A stretch of 64,000 bases of DNA from Spiroplasma endosymbiont of Crioceris asparagi (GCF_964020035.1 NZ_OZ026475.1:372001-436000), one strand, 5' to 3'; shown: positions 22,045-33,699, counted from the stretch's first letter. Program-made: numbers and translations. The notes: generated from the letters alone by a model not told the origin.

Positions 22045-23241
22045 TTATTTTGGTAAAAATTTTAAACATTGATTACAAATCATTAGTTCTTCATTAGTAC
22101 TTACTTTAAATATTGAATATTTCGAAGTTGAAGAACTAATTTTTAAATAATCATTATGCGATTGTTCATTGTTTTTATTATCAATTTTTAAATTTAAGAT
22201 TGGTAATTTTTCACAAACTTTTATTCTTGTTAAAGGATCATTCTCCCCAATTCCAGCGGTAAAGATAATTGCATCAAAACTGCCTTCTAGTTGGTTAGCA
22301 TATTTAATAATATAATCAGCAATTTGTTGATAATAACATTCAAGTGCTAATTGTGCCTTAGTATTTTTATTATTAGCGGCACTAATAACATCACGCATAT
22401 CACTAGAAACTTCAGACATACCTAGTAAGCCTGATTCTTGATTTAAAATTTTAGTTAATGAAAACACATCTTGGTTTAATTGTTTTGCCATATACTCAAT
22501 AATTGAAGGGTCAATATCTCCACATCTAGTTCCCATAATTAGTCCAGCTAATGGTGTTAATCCCATACTTGTATTAAAGGATTTACCAGACTTAACTGCA
22601 CAAATACTTGCTCCATTTCCTAAATGACAAATAATTAAATTTAAATTTTTTAAATCTTTATTTAATATTTTTGCCATTCTTTGAGAAATAAATTCATAAC
22701 TAATTCCATGAAATCCATATTTTCTTACACGATATTTTTCATATCATAAATATGGAGTTGCATATAAGAAGTTATTAATAGGAATTGATTGATGAAATGC
22801 TGTGTCAAAACAAGCAACTAATTTTGCATTACTTAATACCTTTTCAAATGCCTCAATCGCCATTAAAGCTCCGGGGTTATGAAGTGGTGCTAATTTAACA
22901 TTATCAGCTATAATTGCTTTTATCTCTTCATTGATTTCACATGGTTGAGAAATATTAACTCCTCCATGAACAATTCGAAAACCAATTGCTTTTATTTCAT
23001 TTTCATTTTTAATAACTTTTAAAATTTTAAATTGCTTTAAGATAGCTTCTACAGCGTTTTTGTGATTAGAGAGAGTTTGATTTGTTTCAGTTTTTTGTTG
23101 ATTAAAATTAATTTTAATTTTTCCATCAATACCAATACGTTCAGCTATTCCCTCTAGTTTTGCACTTGGATTGTTTATATCGTGAATGTCAAATAGTTTA
23201 AATTTAATTGAACTACTACCTGCATTAACAATTAAAATCAT
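22045..23241 (-). CDS. ackA: Acetate kinase
   Basis: Makes ATP and acetate from acetyl phosphate. 398 residues, normal length. Signatures: LIVNAGSSSIKFKLF at the start, RIVHGGVNI, FDTAFHQSIP, ICHLGNGASI, GTRCGDIDPS and FTAGIGENDPLTR. The start codon overlaps the pta stop by one base (TAATG), so the two are translationally coupled. Frame contains a UGA-Trp at the YLW position. Confidence 0.98.
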
Positions 23242-24206
23242 TATTTTTCCTTTAATGATTGATAAATTGTAACAACTGCTGTTTCATAAATATCTATAAT
23301 TGATGCTCCACGTGAAAGATCGTTAACTGGTTTATTTAAACCCAAAATAAATGGTCCCGCAGCACTAAAACCACCTAATTGCTGAGCAATTTTGTAGCCT
23401 ATGTTACCTGAATTTAAGTCTGGAAAAATAAATACGTCCGGTTGTAATTTTTTTAATCGGCAATTAGGATATTTTTTCATTCTAATCTCTTTATTAAAAG
23501 CTGCATCAAATTGAAGTTCACCTTCAATTAAAAATTGTTTTTGATTAGTTAATGATGAAGCTGCTTGTTGAATTTTTTCCGCCTGTTCACCGATTCCGCT
23601 TCCATTTGTTGAATAACTTAAAAGTGCACACTCTACATCACTAACATTAAGATTTTTAGCAAATTGGCAAGCCATTGTTGCTATGTCTGCAAGTTGTTCA
23701 CTTGAAGGATTGACATTTAATGCACAATCACTAAAAATAAAGTTTTGTTTTTGGTTACGCATAATTAATGCTGAACTCGCAATTTTAAACTCTGGTTTGG
23801 TTTTAATGATTTGTAATGCTGGACGCAAGGTGTCTGCAGTAGTAAATGTTAGCCCACAAACTAAACAATCTCCAATCCCTTGTTGGAGTAACATTGTTCC
23901 TAAATAATTAGCTTGTTCCATTAATTTTGTAGCTTGTTCTAAGTTTGTTTTGTTTTTTCTTATATTTAAAAACTCTTGAATTATATTTTTTTTATCATAA
24001 TTGTTAATGTTAATAACTTTAATTAATTTATTAGATGGTGTGTATTCCATAACGCCATCTGTTAGAAGAATAATGTTTGCCAAATTTTTCTTAGCAAGCA
24101 TTTCACTAACCTCAATAATTTTCCTTTCTCTGCCTTCAGAAAAAATTATTGTTTGTTTTTTTTCATTTAAAAGAATTTGTTCTTCTAAATCTTTTAAGTT
24201 GTACAT
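23241..24206 (-). CDS. pta: Phosphate acetyltransferase
   Basis: Converts acetyl-CoA to acetyl phosphate ahead of AckA. 321 residues, the usual size of the short bacterial Pta with only the PTA/PTB domain. Motifs: IIFSEGRERKI near the N-terminus, ALLSYSTNGSG, EGELQFDAAF, FPDLNSGNIGYKIAQQLGG, and GASIIDIYETAVVTIYQS at the C-terminus. A GGAAAGG RBS lies upstream of ATG 24206. First gene of the operon that runs to pdhD. Confidence 0.97.
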   Translation of the reverse strand: MYNLKDLEEQILLNEKKQTIIFSEGRERKIIEVSEMLAKKNLANIILLTDGVMEYTPSNKLIKVININNYDKKNIIQEFLNIRKNKTNLEQATKLMEQANYLGTMLLQQGIGDCLVCGLTFTTADTLRPALQIIKTKPEFKIASSALIMRNQKQNFIFSDCALNVNPSSEQLADIATMACQFAKNLNVSDVECALLSYSTNGSGIGEQAEKIQQAASSLTNQKQFLIEGELQFDAAFNKEIRMKKYPNCRLKKLQPDVFIFPDLNSGNIGYKIAQQLGGFSAAGPFILGLNKPVNDLSRGASIIDIYETAVVTIYQSLKEK

Positions 24207-24288
24207 TTTCCTTTCTTTTCCTTTCCCTATATCTATTTTAGTACTAATTAAAATAATTTTTATCTATTTAAAATAAATTATTAAAAAT

Positions 24289-24315
24289 AAAAAGTTTAGA
24301 AACCCTAAACTTTTT
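24289..24315 (-). terminator. Terminator after aspS
   Basis: AAAAAGTTTAG, loop AAACC, CTAAACTTTTT: an 11-bp stem. On the minus strand it follows the aspS stop by about 12 nt and is followed by T-rich sequence. Confidence 0.85.
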
Positions 24316-24326
24316 TAATTATGTAA

Positions 24327-26048
24327 TTATTTTTTATTTATACTAATGTTAACTTCATCAAGTTGCGCTTTAGTTACTTCACCTGGTGCATTTGACATAG
24401 GATCAATTCCAGAAGAGTTTTTTGGAAAAGCAATCACTTCTCTAATGTTGTCAGAATTAGTTAACAACATATATAATCTATCTAATCCTAAGGCACATCC
24501 TGAGTGATATGGTGCACCATATTTGTATGCTTCCATAAATCAACCAAAGTTAGTTTCTATTGTGCTCTTATCAAGCTCTAATGTATTAAACATACGTTCT
24601 TGTATTTCAGGATTTGTAATTCTTTGACTACCACCACCAATTTCAAAACCATTTAAAACAATATCATAAGCATTTGCTTTTGCATTTTGTTTGTCTTTAT
24701 CAAATGTATCTATTGATTCACTATTTGGCATTGTAAATGGGTGATGCTTAGCAACAAACCTTTTTTCCTCTTCAGAATATTCAAATAATGGGAAATCAAC
24801 AACTCATAAAAATTCAAACTTATTAGCATCTACTAAATTTAAAATATTAGCTGTTTTATTTCTAATCGCCCCCATTGCTTGGGAAGCTTTATAAAATTCA
24901 TCAACAACAAATAAGATTGTTGCATTACCTTTAATAGCAAATAATTTAAGCAATGCTTCTTTTTCAGAAGTTGATAATTTTGAACCAATTGAACCAGTTC
25001 AATCTTTTGTGTCAAATTTTGCAAAAGATAAAATATTAATTCCGTTTTGTTTTGCTTCTTCTGTTAAAGCTTCTAATGATTTTTTATTTAATAAATCATT
25101 TACGCAAATTGCTCTTATTGATTTATTTTTAATATCTTTAAACAATGGAATACTGGTTTTTTCAAAAATAGAATTTAAAGTTTTAATTTCTAAACCAAAT
25201 CTTAAATCTGGTTTATCAATTCCATATAAATCAATTGCTTGTTCTCATGTCATTCTTCTAAAAGGAACTTTTAAATCAATATTTTTAACTTGCTTAAATA
25301 ATTTTTGAAATAGCTTTTCGAAAATACTAATCACATCTTCTTGATCAGCAAATGACATTTCCATATCTAATTGTGTAAATTCTGGTTGACGGTCAATTCT
25401 TAAATCTTCATCTCTAAAACATTTAACAATTTGGAAATAACGATCAAACCCAGATATCATAAATAATTGTTTATATAACTGAGGTGATTGTGGTAAAGCA
25501 TAAAATTTATTTTTATTTAATCTTGATGGAACTAAAAAATCACGTGCCCCTTCTGGAGTTGATTTACCAAAAATTGGTGTTTCAATTTCAATAAAATTAT
25601 TTTCTACAAAAAAAGATCTAATGATATGATTTATCTGACTTCTTAAAATTAACTTTTGTTGCATTTCTGGACGTCTTAAATCTAAATAACGATGTTGAAG
25701 CCTTGTTTCTTCACTTGATGTTATTTGATCTTTAATTTCAAATGGTGTTAATTTTGATGCATTAATAACTTGTAAATTTGTTACTTCAATTTCAATTTCT
25801 CCAGTTGCTAAATCTTTATTTTTTGATTTTCTTTCAATTACTAAACCTTCAATTTCAATTACATATTCTGATTTAATATTTGCAACTAATTCATTTTTAA
25901 TAACAAGTTGAGTTATTCCGTAACGATCTCTTAAATCAACAAAATTAATAGTTCCTAATTTTCTTATCTTAGCAACTCAACCTTGCAAAACTACTTTTTG
26001 TTTTAAATTTTTGATTGTTAATTCACCACATGTGTGTGTTCTTTTCAT
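24327..26048 (-). CDS. aspS: Aspartyl-tRNA synthetase
   Basis: 573-residue class IIb enzyme, bacterial type. Anticodon-binding OB domain (MKRTHTCGELT...VVLQGWV), class II motif 2 FRDEDLRIDRQPEFTQLD, the bacterial insertion domain in the middle, and motif 3 GLDRLYMLLTNSDNIREVIAFP. Several UGA-Trp codons occur. It lies 17 nt downstream of hisS in a two-gene operon, the standard Firmicutes/Mollicutes pairing. Confidence 0.98.
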
Positions 26049-26065
26049 AATTTATTCCTCTAAAT

Positions 26066-27307
26066 CTATTTTAAAAATTCAACCAATTCATCAAATTTAA
26101 CTTTTTGTTCTACTTTTGTAATCAAATTTTTAACTACAACCACGTTTTCTTTTAATTCATTATCACCAATAATAATTATATTTTTAGATTTTATTGATTC
26201 AGCAAATTTAAATGATGATTTTAAACTACGATCTTGATAGTTAACATCAACCATTAAACCTGATGTTCTTAGCATTAAAGCCAAGATTGCACTAAATTGT
26301 TTTGCTTTTTCTGATAATCCAACAATGAAAGCATCCAATTGACCTTCTTTAGACAAAGTAATTTTTTGATTCTTTAATTCAAGTAGCAATCTTTCAATTC
26401 CCATTCCAAATCCAGCACCAGATAGATCGGGACCATCTAATTGTTTAACTAAATTATCATAACGGCCACCACCAAGTAATGTTAAATTATTTTTTACTAA
26501 GTTTATTTCAAAAATAAATCCAGTGTAATAATCTAAACCCCTAACTAATTTAGAATTAATTTCAAAATCAATATTTAAATATTTCATTATTTTAGTGATT
26601 GCTCCAAAGTATGCTTGATCTTTAGCACTTAAATAATTACTCATGTTTGGAATGTTGGTAAATTTGTTTTGATCTATTTTGCAATCTAAAACTCTTAAAA
26701 TATTTTTTTCAATTCTAATTTGACAATCATCACATAATGTTAATTTTTGTAAACTTTGTTTTAAATCATTAATGTAAGCGCTTTTTTCTTTATCTGAAAC
26801 CAAATAATTAATATTTACTTTAAAATCTTTATCTTCTAAACCAACATTTTTTATAACTGTAATTGCCATTGCTACAAGTTCAACATCTAGTTCTGGTGAA
26901 GCTTTACCAAATACTTCAACCCCGAATTGATTAAATTGACGATTTCTTCCAGATTGTGGTCTCTCATATCTAAAGAAACTATCAATATAAAATAGTTTTA
27001 ATGGTAAATTAGCATCGCTGTATAATTTGTTTTCAACAACAGATCTAATTATTGAAGCTGTACCTTCAGGTTTTAATGCTAGTTCACGATTTTTTTTATC
27101 TAAAAATGTATACATTTCTTTAGAGACAACATCGGTTTCATCACCAACACTTCTTTTGAATAAGTTAGCGTTTTCAAAAGTAGGAGTTTTAATTTCTGAA
27201 TAATTATAAATATCCATTACATTTCTAATAATGGTTGTTAATGCAAAAAATTCTTTAGCATCGCTAAAGAATTTATCTTCTGTTCCTCTTGGTTTTTGAA
27301 ATGTCAT
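26066..27307 (-). CDS. hisS: Histidyl-tRNA synthetase
   Basis: 413 residues, normal length. N-terminal FQKPRGTEDKF, HisRS motif 1 with TPTFE, motif 2 FRYERPQSGRNRQFNQFG, His-specific motif RGLDYYTGFIFE, and GGGRYDNL with a C-terminal anticodon-binding domain. First gene of the hisS-aspS operon; no T-box leader precedes it. Confidence 0.98.
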   Translation of the reverse strand: MTFQKPRGTEDKFFSDAKEFFALTTIIRNVMDIYNYSEIKTPTFENANLFKRSVGDETDVVSKEMYTFLDKKNRELALKPEGTASIIRSVVENKLYSDANLPLKLFYIDSFFRYERPQSGRNRQFNQFGVEVFGKASPELDVELVAMAITVIKNVGLEDKDFKVNINYLVSDKEKSAYINDLKQSLQKLTLCDDCQIRIEKNILRVLDCKIDQNKFTNIPNMSNYLSAKDQAYFGAITKIMKYLNIDFEINSKLVRGLDYYTGFIFEINLVKNNLTLLGGGRYDNLVKQLDGPDLSGAGFGMGIERLLLELKNQKITLSKEGQLDAFIVGLSEKAKQFSAILALMLRTSGLMVDVNYQDRSLKSSFKFAESIKSKNIIIIGDNELKENVVVVKNLITKVEQKVKFDELVEFLK

Positions 27308-27325
27308 ATTAATACCTCTATATAA

Positions 27326-27353
27326 TTATTACACTATATATTATTTTAACCAA
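27326..27353 (-). promoter_or_regulatory. Possible hisS-aspS promoter
   Basis: On the minus strand TTGGTT (27348-27353), a 16-nt spacer and TAATAA (27326-27331), ending about 19 nt before the hisS ATG. It is a reasonable sigma-A-like match in very A/T-rich DNA, so chance is not excluded. Confidence 0.35.
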
Positions 27354-27376
27354 TAAATTATTATTAAAACATAACA

Positions 27377-28711
27377 TTATGCATTGTTTTTGTTTTTAAC
27401 ATTTCTTCTGTTGTTATTTTTGAATTCTCTAAAACCGAAGTCATCTTTTGATTTTCTATCTCTTGAAAAGTTTCTGTCTCCAAATTTTCTTTCAGAACTT
27501 CTACCCTCTCTTCTTCTATCGAAGTTATTGCTTCCACCTTTTGAAGAAGAAAATCTTTTTTCTGAGTTAGGTTTATTTCTTGCGCGTTTTTCTAAACCAT
27601 ATTCTTCAACACTAATTTCATCAATTGTTAAGTTATATTTACTTGCGATTGCTTTTAATTGTCTTAAAGTTTGGTCATTTTGAATAAATGAGATTGATTC
27701 CCCTTTTTTTCCATTTCTTCCAGTTCTTCCGATTCTGTGTAAGAATACTTCGTCTTCAATTGAAATATCATAATTAATAATTGAAGACACATCAGAGATG
27801 TCAATCCCTCTTGCTAAAACATCAGTTGCTACTAGTACATTAACTTTATCTTCTTTAAATAATTTAATTGCACGTGAACGTTGTGATTGTTTTTTATCCC
27901 CATTAATTACAAGTGAATCAATGTTTAAACTTTTTAAGTTTTCAGCAATTCTATCTGTGTTTGATTTTGTATTAGTGAAAATAATTGTTTTATAAAATTT
28001 GTTTTTCTCAAATAATTTAGAAATTAATTGTTCTTTGCTTACACCTTTTGTAAAAAAGAAAGTGTTGCTAATATTGTCATTAACTTTCATTTCGTTGTTA
28101 ATTGAAATTGCTTTATATTTGTCCATATATTGATTAGCTAATGTTTCAACTTTTTTGTTCATTGTTGCTGAAAACAATCCAATTTGTACAGTTTTACTTA
28201 ATTTTGCAAACACTTCATCAATTTCGCTTTTGAATCCCATTTTTAGCATTTCATCTGCTTCATCTAAAATAATAATGTTAACTTTATCTAAAAGTAATGA
28301 TTTACGATCTAAATGATCTTTTACTCTTCCTGGAGTTCCCACAACAACGTGTGCATTTTTTAAACGTCTAAATTGATCATGAATATTATCACCACCAATT
28401 AAAGCGGCCACACCTACTCTTTTACCTTTTTTAGAAAATTTAATAATTTGATCTAAAATTTGTTTTGCTAATTCTCTTGTTGGTGCTAAGATTATTGCTT
28501 GCACACTTCTTTTGTTAATATCGATTTTTTGCAATATTGGCAATACAAATGAAGCAGTTTTTCCTGTTCCTGTACTTGATTTACCAAAAATATTTTCGTT
28601 ATTCAAAAGCGCTGGTATTGCTTGCTCTTGAATTTCAGTTGGATTGTTAAAATTGTTATCTTGAAGATTTAATAAAATATCTTCATTTAAGTTCATTTCT
28701 TTGAATGTCAT
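27377..28711 (-). CDS. DEAD-box RNA helicase (CshA-like)
   Basis: 444 residues. Q motif (FNNPTEIQEQAIPALL), motif I STGTGKT, PTRELA, TPGR, motif II DEAD, SAT, then the second RecA domain with VATDVLARGID and HRIGRTGR. The last 65 residues form a basic Arg/Ser/Asp/Phe-rich tail (RRREGRSSERKFGDR), typical of RNA-binding extensions of CshA/CsdA helicases. Likely acts in mRNA turnover and ribosome assembly. The about 120-nt leader contains a complementary 8-nt pair (see findings). Confidence 0.96.
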   Translation of the reverse strand: MTFKEMNLNEDILLNLQDNNFNNPTEIQEQAIPALLNNENIFGKSSTGTGKTASFVLPILQKIDINKRSVQAIILAPTRELAKQILDQIIKFSKKGKRVGVAALIGGDNIHDQFRRLKNAHVVVGTPGRVKDHLDRKSLLLDKVNIIILDEADEMLKMGFKSEIDEVFAKLSKTVQIGLFSATMNKKVETLANQYMDKYKAISINNEMKVNDNISNTFFFTKGVSKEQLISKLFEKNKFYKTIIFTNTKSNTDRIAENLKSLNIDSLVINGDKKQSQRSRAIKLFKEDKVNVLVATDVLARGIDISDVSSIINYDISIEDEVFLHRIGRTGRNGKKGESISFIQNDQTLRQLKAIASKYNLTIDEISVEEYGLEKRARNKPNSEKRFSSSKGGSNNFDRRREGRSSERKFGDRNFSRDRKSKDDFGFREFKNNNRRNVKNKNNA

Positions 28712-28729
28712 TTTTCCTCTTTCATGTGT

Positions 28730-28803
28730 TTAAGGAAAAATTAATACAAATACTGAATACTTTTAAAAGTTGCTAAAAATAAAAAATAAGAATTATTCCT
28801 TAA
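28730..28803 (-). repeat. Inverted repeat in the helicase leader
   Basis: TTAAGGAA (28730-28737) and TTCCTTAA (28796-28803) are perfect complements 58 nt apart in the region just upstream of the helicase start. They could close a large leader hairpin. The arm near the gene lies about 19 nt before the start codon. Confidence 0.4.
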
Positions 28804-28850
28804 CAAATATAATACCATATTTAAGTTTGTAATATGTTATTAAATAAATA

Positions 28851-28885
28851 AAATAAAAATAGATTACTAGAATCTATTTTTATTT
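28851..28885 (-). terminator. Terminator after the YhgE-like gene
   Basis: AAATAAAAATAGATT, loop ACTAG, AATCTATTTTTATTT: a perfect 15-bp stem spanning the stop codon of the YhgE-like gene. Confidence 0.85.
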
Positions 28886-30760
28886 ATCAAATTTTGATTG
28901 ATATCATCTATGTTTTTTTTCAAATGGATAATGTTTTAAAACATGTTCTTTAAGTTCTTGATCACCATCACCATAATTAAATAATGCTTTTCAATTTTTC
29001 ATTCCAAAAATATTTTTTTTGCTAAAATCTTTCTCTTCTTCAACTCTTCCCAAAGCAATTAATGCAGCAGAAACTTCTTTTGCTGAATGAGTTCCATATA
29101 ATTGTTCTTTATATCTTCGAGATGCTGCAAAAATTCCTAAACCAAACGCCACTAACATAATTGCCACTAATATGAAGAAATATTTCACCATGTTTAGTGA
29201 ATCGGTTGTTGTTAATCCAACTCCTGATGTCGTAGATATTTGATAAAAAATAATTCCCAATCCCTTAATAATTGGTTGAAAAATAGTAATATGACCAATT
29301 CATTGGAATATACTAAATTGCATATATGTTGGGAAGGTTCCATTACCTGCAGTTAAATTAATTAATAAGAAGAATGTCATTCCAAATTTAGAAGTTACAT
29401 CATCTCTAAAGGCAATCATAATGAAACACATGGCCGCGACCATTGCCATATCAAAAACTAATAATCAGGCCCAGAACGTAAACATTGCGGCAACCCCAAT
29501 TGAATTAAATGGCGTCATTGCAAAGACAACACACATAACGGTTGCTTGTAACCAAGCTGTCATTAACATTAATCCATATTTAGTAAAAAAGTATGAGACT
29601 GCCCCACTGTGTTTAGAAATTGGCGAACGTTTATACAACATTGATTGTGCTAGTATCGCAATTGTTATCGCAATACAAATAAAGAATTCACCAATACCAT
29701 AACCATATAATCCATATTTTTCTTCTCTTTCAAAATTAAAATTAATAATTTTTCCTGCAGTATCAATTTTTTTAGAAATTGCTGGTCATAATATTTTAAG
29801 AATATTAGCCGGTGATGTATCATCGTGAGATTGATTTGAGATATTATTAATTACAGTTTTTAATATTGATGAAAAAATTGATAATTTAAAGTTAGAAATA
29901 TTTTCAACAAAATAACCAACAATGAAGTTGTGAGAGTATGTTCCAAAAACATCTAGTGGTTTTAAGATTTCTAAATTCATTAATTCTTGGACTGTGCCCA
30001 AAATATCTAGACCGCCATCAATTAAATCTTTAATAAGATTTTTAATGTTAAATAAATCTTTTTTTATTTGGTCAAAATTTAAATTAACTTTATCAAATTG
30101 ATCCAAAACTTTAGAAATAAAATATAAATCTCGCATTGTGTCTTGATTTGTAATTTTTATTTGAATTGGAAAATCAGATGAAGTATATTTTTCTTTGGCT
30201 TTTTTTCCATAAAAATAGTGAATACTATCAAATTGCACTGATTTATTACCTAAATTTATTGCGGGTGCTGATCAAGTTGTTTTTGTTGCTTCATCACGAT
30301 CAAATTTTGCTTCTGGTTTTTTGTTATTTGGAGTTAATATTTGTAAAAGAATATCTGATAAAGATTGAAATTCAGGGTGAGCAAAATCATAATCTTGACC
30401 TTTTATTTCAGTCGGCTTTACCCCTTGATCATTTGTAAAAGAATATAAAAAAACACTTTTATTTTTAATGGCATCATCATATAATTGTTTATTATTTTCA
30501 GTAAAAGGATTTCCTTTTTCATCACATAAAACTTTTAGGTTTTTATTTTTTGGATTATTTGTATTATAAACTATCGCAATACGATCAGATTCATCCATAA
30601 TTGCGACAGGCACTTTACCAATATTGGCTATTGGATTTCAAAAAGCCAAAATAAATAATCCTGCATAAATTGTAGGAATAAATAATACAAGTATAAATTT
30701 AATTGTGCGTTTTCAAGATCTAAATATTTGATATTGTAGCTCTCTTAAAAAATTTTTCAT
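28880..30760 (-). CDS. YhgE/Pip-like or ABC-2-type membrane protein
   Basis: 626 residues. One TM helix at about 20-42 is followed by a large extracytoplasmic region (about 45-370), then six TM helices (about 375-590) and a charged cytoplasmic tail. The start RELQYQIFRSWKRTIKFILV and the motif NPIANIGKVPVAIMDESD match the N-terminus of YhgE/Pip and ABC-2 permeases (P-x-A-x3-G-x-LPVAIVN-D). Such proteins act in export, and some are phage or secretion related. No ATPase subunit is adjacent, so the substrate is unknown. plsC-like and acpS genes follow upstream on the same strand. Confidence 0.7.
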
Positions 30761-30782
30761 TTAACTCCTAAAAAAACATTGC

Positions 30783-31709
30783 TTATTTTTCAACTTTGTA
30801 AAATTTGCATCTGTCTTTTTTACTTTCTGGTTTTAAACCCAATTTTTCTGGGTTTCAATTTTGATATTTATTAATTAATTTTTGCACTTCTTTTTGAACA
30901 TTTGAAGCTAATTTTTCTGCTTTGATGTGCATAAAAGTGTCAGGCATGATTGGTTTTCCAAAAACAACTGTAACAGTTATTTTTTTAGGACGTTTTTTCA
31001 TTGTTGTCTTGTATGAATCAATAATAGCAAAAGGAATTATTGGTGCATAAGCCATTTGAGCAATTTTTAATGAGGCGTCTAAAAAGGGAATCATTTCTTG
31101 TGATTTACTTCTAGTTCCTTCTGGGAAAATAGTAAATGATCTTTTATATTTTGTAATTAATTCTTTGGCTTCTTTAACGGCCGCCAATGCACTTCGAGGA
31201 TTTTCTCTATCTAAAGGTACAACATCAATTATATTGACAAATCTCGCACTTAAACTACTATCTCATAATTCTTTTTTAGCGATAAAAGCAACTGGTTGTT
31301 GTTTTTGAAAATCATTAATTGCATATATTAATAAAGGATCAACATTTGATTGATGGTTACCTGCTAATATGCATCCTCGATCTAATCAATTTTCAACATT
31401 AATTACATTAGCTTTAACTTTAACAATTTTTAACATTTTAATTGCTTTTTTTCTTAATCAAGTATAACGATATTGTTCTGAATAATATCCAGCATCTTGT
31501 TTCATTTTTCGATTAATTTTTTTTGCTTTTTTTAGTAATCTTCAAAAGAAAAATCAATGTGAAGCCACGTTTAATTTATTTAATTCTTGACGTTGCTCTC
31601 ATTGAATATTAGTTGCAGGTAAATTAAGTTTAGCGTCATTATCAGCACTTGTTTGTTCATTAATTTCTGTTGTATTTTGTTCAACATCTTTGACAATATT
31701 TTTTTCCAT
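30783..31709 (-). CDS. plsC: 1-acyl-sn-glycerol-3-phosphate acyltransferase (PlsC family)
   Basis: 308 residues. Acyltransferase block I NHQSNVD (H-x4-D), block II-like LDRENPRSA, and block III FPEGTRSKS are all present, in order at about residues 120, 165 and 190. The second acylation step of phosphatidic acid synthesis fits. The N-terminal 60 residues are polar and longer than usual. The gene lies beside acpS and the YhgE-like gene. Confidence 0.9.
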
Positions 31710-31791
31710 GGTTTATTCTCCGGATTAATAAAATTGTTATTTAAAATTTCTAATATTATATAACAAAAAATAGTGATTTTTCAGATGACTC

Positions 31792-32109
31792 CTATTTTTT
31801 TGCAAACGCAACTGCAACTGCATAATCAGTTTCATGAGATATAGAAATCAATATTTCATCATGTCCCAAAATAATTGGTTGACCTTGTTCATTGTATGTA
31901 ATATTTATGTTAGAAAACTCAATTTTTCCAACCGCCTTAAAAATTGCCTCTTTGCACGCTCATCTGCCAGCAACAAATTGTTTTTTAGATTCTAATGTTG
32001 GTTTTTTATCCAACAACAGTAATTCATCTTTATGAAGAATTTTTTTAAGAAATTCTTCATTTAATTTAATTCTGTTTATTTGAACAATGTCTATCCCTAC
32101 TTTATTCAT
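31792..32109 (-). CDS. acpS: Holo-[acyl-carrier-protein] synthase
   Basis: 105 residues. Conserved N-terminal VGIDIVQINRI (Mg-binding Asp) and the second motif WACKEAIFKAVG with the catalytic Glu, then ISISHETDYAVAVAFA. It transfers phosphopantetheine from CoA to ACP. It is compact relative to Bacillus AcpS (about 120). It is divergently arranged with rnhC. Confidence 0.96.
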
Positions 32110-32175
32110 TTTCTTATTTCTCCTTCATTATTTTAAAATAAAATATATATAATTGATATCATAAAGGAGAAATTT

Positions 32176-33075
32176 ATGGAACTAGTTTATCGTTATAAAA
32201 ATGTTAGTTCAGATATTATTGAAGCAATATTAGTAAAATATCAAGCCCATTTATCATCAGAACCAACTGAACATATTAAATTTTTTATAAAAATTGAAGA
32301 TAAAGTAGCTATTTCTATTTTTAAAAATAAAACTGTTTTATTTCAAGGAACTGAAGCACACAAAATTGCTGGTGAATTCTTTGGTGAAGTTAGACTTCCA
32401 AAACCAGTTTTAGAACATGAACAAAAAGCTAAGACTTTGATTAACTTTGATGTTATTGGTTGTGATGAAGTTGGGGTTGGCGACTTTTTTGGCCCCCTAG
32501 TTACATGTTGTGCTTATATAAGTGAAGATTTTATAAAAGAAAATCAAGATATTTATTCAAGTATTCAAGATTCTAAAAAAATAACTGATGTTGAAATTGT
32601 TAATTTATATTCAAAATTAAAAGACCGTATTCAATATAAGGTTTATATTATGGATAATGCTGAATATAACACTTTATATACAAAGTATAGAAATACTCAC
32701 AAACTTAAAGCAATAGCTCACAATAGAGCCTTAAATGAAGCTATGAATGATATTTCTTGACCAAAAAATAAAGAAGTTGTTATGGATCAATTTGTGAATG
32801 AAAAAAAATACTTTGAATACTTGGGCGATCAAGAAAATGTTGTTAAAAATATTTATTTTCAAACTAAAGCTGAAAGTATTTATCCTTCCGTTGCTGCAGC
32901 CAGCATCATTGCAAGATATAATTTCTTAACCCAAATTAACAAGTTAAAATCACAATACCAAATTGATTTACCACTAGGAGCATCTAATGATGTTAAAAAG
33001 CTTGTGAGAAAATATAAAGAAGAATTTAAAGACGAAACAAAAAACTTTATTAAATTGCATTTTAACGACAATTAA
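32176..33075 (+). CDS. rnhC: Ribonuclease HIII
   Basis: 299 residues, with an N-terminal TBP-like domain (about 1-80) and an RNase H fold with CDEVGVGDFFGP (catalytic DE), a MDQF Asp, and KAESIYPSVAAASIIAR. The DE-x-G-x-GD-x-FGP motif distinguishes HIII from HII. It removes RNA from RNA/DNA hybrids. GGAG lies upstream. Its stop codon overlaps the stop of the convergent membrane-protein gene in the tetramer TTAA (33072-33075). Confidence 0.96.
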
Positions 33076-33611
33076 TAAAGTTTTTTATTATTATTTTTAT
33101 TTCTATAAAATCCTTTTTTAAAACTAAAATGTAGTCTTTGATGTCAAACTAATCAAGTATATTCAAATTTTCAATAACTAATTTTTTTTATAGTAATTGA
33201 ATAGAAAATTATAGATATAAATATGTTAAAAATTGGTAAAAAAGAAAAGATAATTGTTATTATTAATGTTTTTCTTGACTGCTTTGTGTATTTATTTAAA
33301 TCTTTATACAAATTTATGTTAAAAAACAAACATCTTACAACAGAAAATAAAAATGCAAATCACGGAATAGTTATTGCTAAAACACCATATAAAAAATTGC
33401 TTAAAATACCGTTGTTTATTCCATTTGTAAATAAAACATATAAAAAGCATAAAAACACAATAACAATATGAATTAAACTTACTAAACAAAACAAAAAAAT
33501 TCTCGACTTATCAATTACTTGATTATTTACATCATAGTTTAATCATCTATACCTCGGGATTTTAAATAAATCTATAATTTCTATCAAATTTAAAATAACA
33601 TTTAAAAACAT
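33072..33611 (-). CDS. Small membrane protein of unknown function
   Basis: Not recognised. 179 residues; open only with UGA as Trp. Three or four TM helices: about 40-62, 72-98 and 122-146, with a positively charged, aromatic C-terminal tail (about 147-179). The minus-strand reading is preferred over a shorter plus-strand frame because it gives well-formed TM helices, a full start-to-stop length, and the same strand as its neighbour. It ends at the very base where convergent rnhC ends. No clear RBS precedes ATG 33611. Confidence 0.6.
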
Positions 33612-33699
33612 ATAATATCCCCTAAATACATAATACAAAAAAATATTAAATTAGTCGGAATAGGATCACTACTATTTGAAATTTTATTGTTAATGTGTT

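Noticed and set aside
33223-33471. 82-codon plus-strand ORF
   Set aside because: Antisense to a longer minus-strand membrane-protein frame that has better TM helices and reaches a stop shared with rnhC.
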